From positions 1 through 64,000 of the forward strand of contig JANQEG010000009.1 in NCBI GenBank assembly GCA_028278505.1: 64,000 nucleotides of DNA, in the 5' to 3' direction. Shown here piece by piece: positions 56,928-64,000 of the stretch (the first letter of the stretch is position 1; every line of letters begins with the position of its first letter). This stretch comes from Rhodobiaceae bacterium. GTDB lineage: Bacteria > Pseudomonadota > Alphaproteobacteria > Rhizobiales > JAKPQE01. The notes under the pieces were generated by a model. The model was given only the letters and a program-made list of their open reading frames with translations. It did no database searches and was not told where the DNA came from. Position numbers and translations under genes: made by a program.

Positions 56928-59177
56928 TCAAGCCTCGCCGAGCCCGGCGCGGCCGAGGCGGGCGCGCCAGGCGTTCAGCGTAACGACGATCGAGGAGCCG
57001 GACATGGCGGCGGCCGCCACCAGCGGGGTGACGAAGCCGGCGACGGCGAGCGGCACCGCGATAAAATTGTAGACCGCGGCGATCCAGAGATTCTCCTTCA
57101 TGATCCGGTGCGCCCGCCTTGTCAGGTCGAGGGCGGTGACGACCGGCGCCAACCGATTGCCCATGAAGACGCAATCGGCGACCGCCTGGCTGACGCTGAC
57201 CGCGGTGACCGGCGACAGCGACACATCGGCGGCGGCGAGCGAGGGAGCGTCGTTGAGGCCGTCGCCGACCATCAGGACGTTGCGGCCCGCAGCGCGCAGC
57301 CTTTCGATCGCGGCGATCTTCTCGGTCGGCTTGAGGCCGCCCCGCCAGTCGTCGATGCCGAGTTCGGCGGCGATGCCGGCAACCGCCGCCGGCCGGTCGC
57401 CGGACATGATGTGGAGCGCCAGTCCGCGCCGGCGCAGCGCCTCGGCGACCGCGACCGCGTCTTCGCGCAGGGCCTGTTCAAGCGCAAAGACGACCGGCGG
57501 ATTGGCGCCGGCGCGATAGGCGATCAGCGAAGCGGTCGGATGGCGCGCCGCCACCGCCTCGGCCTCGGCCTCGGCGCCGCAGAACGCCGGCGAGCCGAGC
57601 CGTAAATCGGCGTCGCCGAAACCGGCGGCAACGCCGCTGCCGGCGATCTCCTCGGCCTTGTCGAACGGCAATTTGGCCTTGCCGGCCGCCGCCAGAATCG
57701 CGGCCAGGGGATGGCGGCTCGACAGCGCCAGCCGGGCGGCGCCGTCGAGCGCGCCGGCCGGGATCTCGTCGGCGTTGACGATCTCCGGCGCCGGCAGGGT
57801 CAACGTTCCGGTCTTGTCGAAGACGATGGTGTCGGCGACCGCAAGACGCTCGATCGCGTCGCCGGAATTGATCAGCACGCCTTCGCGGAAGAGCACGCCG
57901 CTCGCCACCACCTGGACGGCGGGGATGGCGAGCCCCAGCGCACAAGGACAGGTGATGATGAGGACCGAAATGGCGATGACGAGGGCCGGCTGCCAGCCCA
58001 CGCCGGCGAGCCACCAGCCGATGAAGGTCAATAACGCGGCCCCGTGCACCAGCGGCGCATAGAGCCCGGCAGCACGGTCGGCAAGCTGCATATAGCGCGA
58101 CTTGGCCTGCATGGCGTTGTCGAGCAGGCGGTTGACCTCCTCGATCAGCGTGCCGCTGCCGGCGGCGACGACGCGGATTTCGAGCTGGCCGGACCCGTTC
58201 AGCGTCCCGGCATAGACCTCCGCACCGGGCGCGATTTCAACCAGGCCGGTCTCGCCGGTCACCAGGCTCTGATCGATCTCGGAGGCGCCGTCGGCGACGA
58301 CACCGTCGACCGAAACCCGTTCGCCCGGCCTTACCAGCACGCGCTCACCGGCGCCGACGGCGGAAACCGGAACCTCGGCCAGCCCGCCGTCATCGCCGAT
58401 GAGAATGGCGGTCTCGGCCCTGAGCGCTGCGATGTTCTCGGCAAAGGCCCGCGTGCGGCGGCGCATATTGTGATCGAGCCAGCGGCCGATGAGCAGGAAG
58501 AACAGCAGCATCATCGCCGATTCGTAATAGACGTGGGCGGCGTGCTGGACCGTCTGCATCACCGACAAGGCCAGCGCCAGGGTGACGCCGATGGTGATCG
58601 GAACGTCCATGTTGAGGCGCCCGGCGCGGAGCGCCCGCGCCGCGCTCAGATAGAACGGCCGGCCGGCATAGGCGGCGGCCGGCAGCGCCAGCAGCGCCGA
58701 CAGCCAGTGGAACAGATCGCGCGTGGCCACGCTCATGTCGCTGGCATTGCCGGCCCAGACCGACACCGACAGCAGCATGATGTTCATCGCCGAAAAGGCG
58801 GCGACGGCCAAAGCCCGCATCAGCATCCGCGATTCGGCGAGCTCGGCCTCGCTGCGGCGGCCGGGATCGAAGGGATGGGCGCGATAGCCGAGGCGTTCCA
58901 GCGAAGCGATCAGCGTCGCGGCGCCGGTCTCGCGGGCGTTCCATTCAAGCGCGAGGCGGTGGGTGGACAGGTTGAGGCGGGCGCGGGTGACGCCGGGCAG
59001 GGTGCCGAGCCCGCGCTCGATCTCGACCATGCAGGCAGCACAGGTGATCCCCTCCACGGCAAGATCGAGGCGGGCGGTATCCTCGTCTTCTCCGGCCGTG
59101 ACGAATGCGGCCCAATCTCGAACTGGCGCGTTCAAAACCCAAGCCTCCCGCGGCGGACCAACCGGCCGATGTCGCAA
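56928..59177 (-). CDS. ccoI: Cu(I)-transporting P-type ATPase CcoI/FixI
   Basis: 749 residues. N-terminal metal-binding domain with TCAAC (C46/C49), eight membrane helices, 'TCPCALGLAIP' (transmembrane CPC), 'DKTGTLTLP' (phosphorylation Asp) and 'GDGLNDAPSLA'. Delivers copper for the CcoN active site. The start is a TTG at 59177 with AGGAG five bases upstream; no ATG occurs before the metal-binding motif, so TTG is needed. Confidence 0.95.
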   Translation of the reverse strand: MRHRPVGPPREAWVLNAPVRDWAAFVTAGEDEDTARLDLAVEGITCAACMVEIERGLGTLPGVTRARLNLSTHRLALEWNARETGAATLIASLERLGYRAHPFDPGRRSEAELAESRMLMRALAVAAFSAMNIMLLSVSVWAGNASDMSVATRDLFHWLSALLALPAAAYAGRPFYLSAARALRAGRLNMDVPITIGVTLALALSVMQTVQHAAHVYYESAMMLLFFLLIGRWLDHNMRRRTRAFAENIAALRAETAILIGDDGGLAEVPVSAVGAGERVLVRPGERVSVDGVVADGASEIDQSLVTGETGLVEIAPGAEVYAGTLNGSGQLEIRVVAAGSGTLIEEVNRLLDNAMQAKSRYMQLADRAAGLYAPLVHGAALLTFIGWWLAGVGWQPALVIAISVLIITCPCALGLAIPAVQVVASGVLFREGVLINSGDAIERLAVADTIVFDKTGTLTLPAPEIVNADEIPAGALDGAARLALSSRHPLAAILAAAGKAKLPFDKAEEIAGSGVAAGFGDADLRLGSPAFCGAEAEAEAVAARHPTASLIAYRAGANPPVVFALEQALREDAVAVAEALRRRGLALHIMSGDRPAAVAGIAAELGIDDWRGGLKPTEKIAAIERLRAAGRNVLMVGDGLNDAPSLAAADVSLSPVTAVSVSQAVADCVFMGNRLAPVVTALDLTRRAHRIMKENLWIAAVYNFIAVPLAVAGFVTPLVAAAAMSGSSIVVTLNAWRARLGRAGLGEA

Positions 59178-59266
59178 AAGCTCCTAATGGGACCGAAGAA
59201 TAGCGTCACGATCGGGTTTTTCGAACCAGGCGGACAGGATCGCCCGGACCCGCCCGTCGGCTCCGG

Positions 59267-59779
59267 CTATTTCACGGTGATGCGGTTGCGCGACCGGTAG
59301 AGCCGCGCCGTGCCGTCATCGGCCTCCAGCGTCACCGTCCACGATCCCGGTTCGATCTTCGGCGCCGTGCCGACGTAAAGGCCCGGCGAGGTCTCCGACA
59401 GCGTGACGATACCGTCCTCGGCGGTCGTCGTCGGCCGCGCGAGACGGGCGGTAAATCCGATGCCGGTCACCGGCGCGCCGGCGCCGTCGCGGGCATCGAC
59501 CCGGATGGTGACGCCGTCGCCGCTGCGCTCGACTTTCGCGGCGACCTGCCATTGCCGTTCCGACTGCTGCCGGCTCGCCTCGATCTCGCCCTGGTAGACC
59601 CGGCCGGCCTCATAGGCGCTTTTTGTCTCCAGGCCCGGCCAACTGCCGAGCGCCAGCCAGACGAGGACGAAATTGGCGGCAAAGACGATGAGGAAGAAGC
59701 CGACGAGGATGGCGAGGACGTGGCGGCCGGTGAGCCGCCCTAGTCGCTCCGTCGTTCCCGTCGTTCCCGACCTGGTCAT
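59267..59779 (-). CDS. ccoH: cbb3 oxidase maturation protein CcoH/FixH
   Basis: 170 residues. One membrane helix (about 18-45, 'GRHVLAILVGFFLIVFAANFVLVWLAL'), then a periplasmic FixH domain ('WPGLETKSAYEAGRVYQGEIEASRQQ...', 'SPGLYVGTAPKIEPGSWTVTLEADDG'). Contributes to assembly with CcoI. It starts with ATG overlapping the ccoG stop (59776-59779). Confidence 0.94.
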   Translation of the reverse strand: MTRSGTTGTTERLGRLTGRHVLAILVGFFLIVFAANFVLVWLALGSWPGLETKSAYEAGRVYQGEIEASRQQSERQWQVAAKVERSGDGVTIRVDARDGAGAPVTGIGFTARLARPTTTAEDGIVTLSETSPGLYVGTAPKIEPGSWTVTLEADDGTARLYRSRNRITVK

Positions 59780-61227
59780 GGCGCCTTGAAGAAATCCTTC
59801 ACGATCGTCATCTCGCCGATCGTCGTGTCGGTCAGGCGGAAGGTGACCGGCGTCGATCTCGGCAGCTTGGCGTCGGCCGGGGTGAACACCAGCACGCGGA
59901 ATTCGCGGGTGGTGTCGCGGTCGACGGTGAGCACCGCCCGGTCGCCGATATACTGGTCGGCGCCGACCACTTCCAGCCGGGCGCCTTCGATGCCCTCCAC
60001 GCCGAGCGTAAAGGAGCGTTCATTGGGCCGCTTGTTGAGCACGCGCACGGTGTAGCCGTTGCGCAGGCCCCCCTCGGAAAGCTGGACGAACAGGGGCTGG
60101 CGGTCGTGCAGCACGTTGAGGTCCATCATCGAGCGGTTGAGCAGCGTATAGAGCATGATGCCGCCGACCAGCGCGATCAGCACGACATAGATGACGGTGC
60201 GGACCCGGACGAATTTGTAGACCGGCGGCTTGCCCTCGAGCCGGCGCATGATGTTGATGTCGGTGTCATAGGCGATCAGGCCGGTCGGGCGGCCGATTTT
60301 CTTCATCACATTGTCGCAGGCATCGATGCACAGGCCGCACTGGATGCAGGGCAATTGGATGCCGTCGCGGATGTCGATCCCGGTCGGGCACACCGCGACG
60401 CACTGGCCGCAATCGACGCAATCGCCCGCCGGCAAGCCCTGGTCGGCGCGCTGCTTCATCTTCTTGACCGAACCGCGCGGCTCGCCGCGGTCGCGCAGAT
60501 AGGTGACGTTGAGCGCCCATTCGTCGGTCAGCGAGGCCTGGATGCGCGGCCACGGGCACATATAGGTGCACACCTGCTCGCGGCCCCAGCCGGCGAAGAT
60601 GTAGGTGGTAAAGGTCAGAATGCCGATCCAGATATAGGCGATCGACGGCGCCTGACCGGTCGCCAGACTCTTCACCAGCGTCGGCGCATCGGCGAAATAG
60701 AGCACCCAGGCGCCGCCGGTCCACCAGGCGATCATCAGCCAGATGAAGTGTTTTACGCCCTTCTCGCCGAGCTTCTGCAGCGACCAGGGCTGCTTATCCT
60801 TGATGATGCGGGCGCGCCGGTCGCCTTCGATCAGGTCTTCAACGGCGTAGAACAGGTCGGTCCAGACCGTCTGCCAGCACAGTTAGCCGCACCAGATGCG
60901 GCCGGCGACGGCGTTCATGAGAAACAGCGTCATCGCCGCGATGATCAGCAGGCCGGTGAAATAGTAGACCTCCTGCGGCCAGATCTCGATGAAGAAGAAG
61001 TAGAAGCGGCGCCCGGGCAGGTCGACCAGGACCGCCTGATCGGGGGCGAGCGGCCCCCGATCCCAGCGCACGAACGGCAGGAAATAGTAGATGCCGAGAG
61101 TGATGGCCATCAGGCTCCATTTGATATTTCGGAACCTGCCCTTGACGGCCTGGGGAAAAACCTTCTTGTGCTCGGCGTAGAGCGAGTTGGTCTCTCCCAC
61201 ACCGCCGCTCCCGGTGTCTGCGCGCAT
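59776..61227 (-). pseudogene. ccoG: cbb3 oxidase assembly protein CcoG/FixG, interrupted by an in-frame TAA
   Basis: Two pieces in the same frame together give a full-length CcoG (about 480 residues). The 5' piece (61227-60886, 114 residues) holds the N-terminus and the first membrane helices and stops after 'GRIWCG'. The codon at 60885-60883 is TAA, where CcoG has Tyr in the conserved 'CGYxCPQT' motif. The next codons give L-C-W-Q-T-V-W-T-D-L-F, so the Pro is also Trp. The 3' piece (60882-59776) is intact, with 'QVCTYMCPWPRIQ', the dicluster ferredoxin ('CVDCGQCVAVCP', 'CIQCGLCIDAC') and the C-terminal domain. CcoG handles copper reduction/relay for cbb3 assembly. Either a recent nonsense mutation or an assembly error; the absence of further decay favours one of these. 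Confidence 0.8.
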
Positions 61228-61229
61228 GC

Positions 61230-62105
61230 TTACTGACCGCCACCCAGATTGTGGACATAGACGGCAAGCGACTTGACGGTGATCGGGTCGAGGCGATCGA
61301 CCCAGGCCGGCATGACGCCGGCGCGACCATTGCTGACCGTTTCGGTCACATCCTCATGGGACGATCCGAACAGCCAGATCTGATCGGTCAGGTTCGGCGC
61401 GCCGGTCTCCGCCATGCCCTTGGCATCCTCGCCGTGGCAGGAGACGCAGTTTTCCTCGAACACCAGCTTGCCGGCGGCAAGGTCGGCGTCGCCCTCCGGC
61501 TCAAGGCCGGACAGCGAGCGGACATAGTCGACAACCTGGGCGACCTGGTCGGCTTCCAGAAGCTCGTCCCTGAGGAAGGCGGCCATGTCGCCGATGCGGC
61601 CCTCGTCATGGTCGGAACGGATGCCGTATTGCAGGGTCAGGTGGATGTCGTCGAGGGTGCCGCCCCACAGCCAGTCGTCGTCCTGCAGGTTCGGATAGCC
61701 CGGATTGCCGACGCCATTGGTGCCGTGGCAGGGGGCGCAATTGTCGCCGAAGGCCGCCTTGCCGTTGGCCTCGGCGAACGCCAGCATCGACGGATCGCCC
61801 TTGATCTCGGCGAGGCTGGCCTGTTGCAGCGGCTGGCCGGCTTCGGCCCGCATCGCCTGGCCCGCCTGGTACGCGGCAACGCCGTCGGCGCGGCTCGAAT
61901 AGCCGAGCACGCCCTTGGTGTAGGAGGTCATCGTCGGCCAGGCCGGATAGGCGATGCAATAGCCGATGCCCCAGACGATGGTGGCGTAGAACAGGTACAC
62001 CCACCATTTCGGCAGCGGCGTGTTCAGCTCCTTCAGCCCGTCCCACTCGTGACCCGTCGTCGTGGTGCCGGACAGTTCGTCAATGTCGGTCTTGTGGTCA
62101 GCCAT
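61230..62105 (-). CDS. ccoP: cbb3 oxidase dihaem cytochrome c subunit CcoP
   Basis: 291 residues. N-terminal cytoplasmic stretch, one membrane helix (about 34-54), then two cytochrome c domains: C123/C126/H127 ('CAPCHG') and C220/C223/H224 ('CVSCHG'). 'GHEWDGLKELNTPLPKWWVYLFYATIVWGIGY' is the CcoP family N-terminus. It passes electrons from the bc1 complex to CcoO/CcoN. It ends two bases before ccoG and begins four bases after ccoQ. Confidence 0.97.
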   Translation of the reverse strand: MADHKTDIDELSGTTTTGHEWDGLKELNTPLPKWWVYLFYATIVWGIGYCIAYPAWPTMTSYTKGVLGYSSRADGVAAYQAGQAMRAEAGQPLQQASLAEIKGDPSMLAFAEANGKAAFGDNCAPCHGTNGVGNPGYPNLQDDDWLWGGTLDDIHLTLQYGIRSDHDEGRIGDMAAFLRDELLEADQVAQVVDYVRSLSGLEPEGDADLAAGKLVFEENCVSCHGEDAKGMAETGAPNLTDQIWLFGSSHEDVTETVSNGRAGVMPAWVDRLDPITVKSLAVYVHNLGGGQ

Positions 62106-62109
62106 CTCT

Positions 62110-62259
62110 TCAATCCTCCCTCAGGGGGACTTGGCTGGCCCGATCGAATTTCTTCTTGTTCGACGGCCACAGCGCGTAGGCGACCGCGACCGCGAACAGA
62201 ATGATGATGTAGATCAGGCCATATTGTTGCGCGAAGCTTGCGACGGTTTCGTAAGTCAT
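62110..62259 (-). CDS. ccoQ: cbb3 oxidase small subunit CcoQ
   Basis: 49 residues. Read directly from the sequence: MTYETVASFAQQYGLIYIII begins it, one membrane helix follows, then 'ALWPSNKKKFDRASQVPLRED', the usual CcoQ form ('YALWPSNKKKFD.A'). Stabilises the complex. Four bases separate it from ccoO and ccoP on either side. Confidence 0.95.
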   Translation of the reverse strand: MTYETVASFAQQYGLIYIIILFAVAVAYALWPSNKKKFDRASQVPLRED

Positions 62260-62263
62260 CTGA

Positions 62264-62986
62264 TTACCGGAAATCCGCCTCATCCTTGTAGATCGAGAAA
62301 TCGACCATGGTTCCGAGCACCTGCAGATAGGCGATCAAGGCGTCCATCTCGGTCACCTTGTCCGGATTACCGTCGAAATCCCGCGCAACGGCCTTGGGAT
62401 AGCGCGCAACCACGTCGTCGCCATTGTCGGCGCTTGCCTGGTTGAGCAGATCCTGTTCCGCGTTCTCGATCATCTCCTCGGTGTAGGGAACGCCGAGCAT
62501 CGCGTTGGTCTTGAGGTGTTCCTTGATCAACCGCGGATCGAGTTCGGCCGTGGCCAGGAACGGATAGCCGGGCATGATCGAGGTCGGCACCACCGAACGC
62601 GGATTGATCAGGTGCTCGGCGTGCCACTCGTCCGAATACTTGCCGCCGACGCGGGCAAGGTCCGGACCTGTGCGCTTCGAACCCCATTGGAACGGATGGT
62701 CGTATTTGCTCTCCACCGCCAGCGAGTAGTGTCCGTAGCGCTCCATTTCGTCGCGGAACGGACGGATCATCTGGCTGTGGCAGGTGTAGCACCCCTCGCG
62801 AACGTAGACGTTGCGGCCGACCAGTTCGAGCGGCGAGTAGGGGCGCACCCCTTCAACGTCTTCGATCGTGCTGTCGAGGTAGTAGAGCGGGACGATCTGG
62901 ACGAGACCGCCGATCGCCACCAACACCAGGATGCCGATGAGCAGGACGATCGAGTTCTTCTCGAAGATTGCATGCATGTTTGCCAT
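62264..62986 (-). CDS. ccoO: cbb3 oxidase monohaem cytochrome c subunit CcoO
   Basis: 240 residues. A helix at about 11-35 anchors it; the haem site is C66/C69/H70 ('[25 protein letters not shown]'), with the axial Met in 'SIMPGYPFL'. '[25 protein letters not shown]' (with S in place of T here) is diagnostic of CcoO. The next gene, ccoQ, is four bases downstream. Confidence 0.97.
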   Translation of the reverse strand: MANMHAIFEKNSIVLLIGILVLVAIGGLVQIVPLYYLDSTIEDVEGVRPYSPLELVGRNVYVREGCYTCHSQMIRPFRDEMERYGHYSLAVESKYDHPFQWGSKRTGPDLARVGGKYSDEWHAEHLINPRSVVPTSIMPGYPFLATAELDPRLIKEHLKTNAMLGVPYTEEMIENAEQDLLNQASADNGDDVVARYPKAVARDFDGNPDKVTEMDALIAYLQVLGTMVDFSIYKDEADFR

Positions 62987-62999
62987 GAGTCTGCCCCCC

Positions 63000-64000
63000 T
63001 CACTCGGCCGCAGCCGCCGCCGGACGCGCCTCGGACTCGGCGGCTTCGCCGCGAGCGATCGTCATCCAGACGTTGTAGGCCATGATCAAACCGCCGATCA
63101 CGAACAGCGCTCCACCGATCGCGCGGATCACGTAGAACGGGTGCATCGCCTCGACCGTTTCGATGAACGAGTATTCGAGGAAGCCGAGCTTGGTGTAAGC
63201 CCGCCACATCAGGCCCTGCATGATGCCGCTGACCCACATCGCCGTGATGTAGAGGACGATGCCGATGGTCGACAGCCAGAAGTGCCAGTTGACCATCTTC
63301 AGCGAGTACATCTCACGCCGGCCCCAGAGCCACGGGACCAGGCAGTAGATGGCGCCGAACGAGATGTCGCCGACCCAGCCGAGCGCGCCCGAATGCACGT
63401 GGCCGATGGTCCAGTCGGTGTAGTGCGACAGCGAGTTCACCGCCTTGATCGACATCATCGGGCCTTCGAAGGTCGACATGCCGTAGAAGGCGACCGCGAC
63501 CACCAGCATGCGCAGCACCGGGTCGGTCCTGAGCTTGTCCCAGGCGCCCGAAAGCGTCATCAGGCCGTTGATCATGCCGCCCCAGGAAGGCATCCACAGC
63601 ACCACCGAAAAGACCATGCCGAGGGTCTGCGCCCAGTCCGGCAGCGCGGTGTAGTGCAGATGGTGCGGCCCGGTCCAGATGTAGAGGAAGATCAGCGCCC
63701 AGAAGTGTATGATCGACAGCCGGTAGGAGTAGACCGGACGCCCGGCCCGCTTCGGGATGAAGTAGTACATCAGCCCGAGGAAGCCCGCCGTCAGGAAGAA
63801 GCCGACCGCGTTGTGCCCGTACCACCACTGGGTCATGGCGTCGCGAACGCCGGCCCAGGCGATGTAGGATTTGGACGAGAACAGCGTCACCGGCAGCGAC
63901 ACGTTGTTGCCCAGATGCAGCATCGCGATGGTGACGATGAAGGCCAGGTAGAACCAGTTGGCGACGTAGATGTGCGATTCCTTACGCTTCATCAGCGTGC
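63000..64000 (-). CDS. ccoN: cbb3 oxidase catalytic subunit CcoN, 5' part beyond the right edge
   Basis: The frame continues off the edge past an internal '[19 protein letters not shown]'. About 333 C-terminal residues are visible, roughly 60% of the protein. '[18 protein letters not shown]' (Cu-B His and nearby Tyr region), '[21 protein letters not shown]' (the two Cu-B histidines) and '[15 protein letters not shown]' (haem ligands) are all intact, so the binuclear centre looks functional. It reduces O2 to water and pumps protons under microaerobic conditions. First gene of ccoNOQPGHIS, 13 bases before ccoO. Its promoter, where an FNR/FixK box is expected, is outside the window. Confidence 0.96.
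   Translation of the reverse strand, partial: TLMKRKESHIYVANWFYLAFIVTIAMLHLGNNVSLPVTLFSSKSYIAWAGVRDAMTQWWYGHNAVGFFLTAGFLGLMYYFIPKRAGRPVYSYRLSIIHFWALIFLYIWTGPHHLHYTALPDWAQTLGMVFSVVLWMPSWGGMINGLMTLSGAWDKLRTDPVLRMLVVAVAFYGMSTFEGPMMSIKAVNSLSHYTDWTIGHVHSGALGWVGDISFGAIYCLVPWLWGRREMYSLKMVNWHFWLSTIGIVLYITAMWVSGIMQGLMWRAYTKLGFLEYSFIETVEAMHPFYVIRAIGGALFVIGGLIMAYNVWMTIARGEAAESEARPAAAAAE

Noticed and set aside
60883-60885. Recoding of the ccoG stop as an unusual amino acid
   Set aside because: The codon is TAA; selenocysteine uses TGA and pyrrolysine TAG. No recoding signal was seen.

Overview
The window is high-GC, densely packed DNA from an alphaproteobacterium, most likely of the order Hyphomicrobiales (Rhizobiales). 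The evidence is gene order known from that group: rpmH-rnpA-yidC-yihA, the DUF2948-hisD-UPF0262-phosphatase-infA-maf-yacG block, a nadA-nadB-nadC operon and a fixNOQP-fixGHIS (cbb3 oxidase) cluster. The genus cannot be told from the sequence. No rRNA, tRNA, CRISPR array, transposase or phage gene was seen. About 60 protein genes are described, and most have clear families.

Layout. 1-7.0 kb (+): an anaerobic respiratory operon, cut by the left edge. It encodes a membrane-anchored multihaem cytochrome c of the octahaem tetrathionate reductase (OTR) type, a cytochrome b, a Tat-exported molybdenum subunit that looks like respiratory arsenate reductase ArrA, a four-cluster Fe-S subunit (ArrB-like), a TorD-type chaperone and an unusual polyferredoxin. 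7.1-14.0 kb: msrA, glyS, ppdK, meaB. 14.1-19.0 kb: a small secreted protein, a SleB-type cell-wall hydrolase and a very large DUF2339 membrane protein. 19.0-22.7 kb (-): nadC, nadB, nadA behind a palindromic operator. 23.2-27.1 kb: an Lrp-type regulator divergent from a class V aminotransferase, then an exopolysaccharide-type sugar transferase. 27.1-29.5 kb: a thioesterase and alpha/beta hydrolase pair, and a YjbQ protein. 29.6-33.2 kb (-): yihA, yidC, rnpA, rpmH. 33.5-38.1 kb (+): DUF547, a VTT membrane protein, a flavin disulfide oxidoreductase-like protein and a sensor kinase, apparently one operon. 38.5-42.7 kb: an SDR, a LuxR-type response regulator, and a DUF4212 + ActP-like acetate/solute symporter pair. 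42.7-46.7 kb: small membrane proteins, a prolyl aminopeptidase and a secreted hypothetical. 46.8-53.4 kb (-): yacG, SDR, acyl-CoA ligase, maf, infA, phosphatase, UPF0262, hisD, DUF2948. 53.5-56.7 kb: NnrU-like, GT61 glycosyltransferase, DUF3616. 56.7-64.0 kb (-): ccoS, ccoI, ccoH, ccoG, ccoP, ccoQ, ccoO and ccoN, cut by the right edge.

Together the two ends suggest a respiratory generalist that uses low oxygen through a cbb3 oxidase and probably an oxyanion such as arsenate through the molybdenum operon. That operon is the most unusual system here: canonical Arr systems pass electrons through an NrfD-type ArrC or a CymA tetrahaem, whereas this one carries a cytochrome b and an octahaem-type cytochrome instead. 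ccoG carries an in-frame TAA inside its most conserved membrane motif. The longer intergenic regions hold dispersed palindromic repeats, including two copies of a repeat of about 220 bp.
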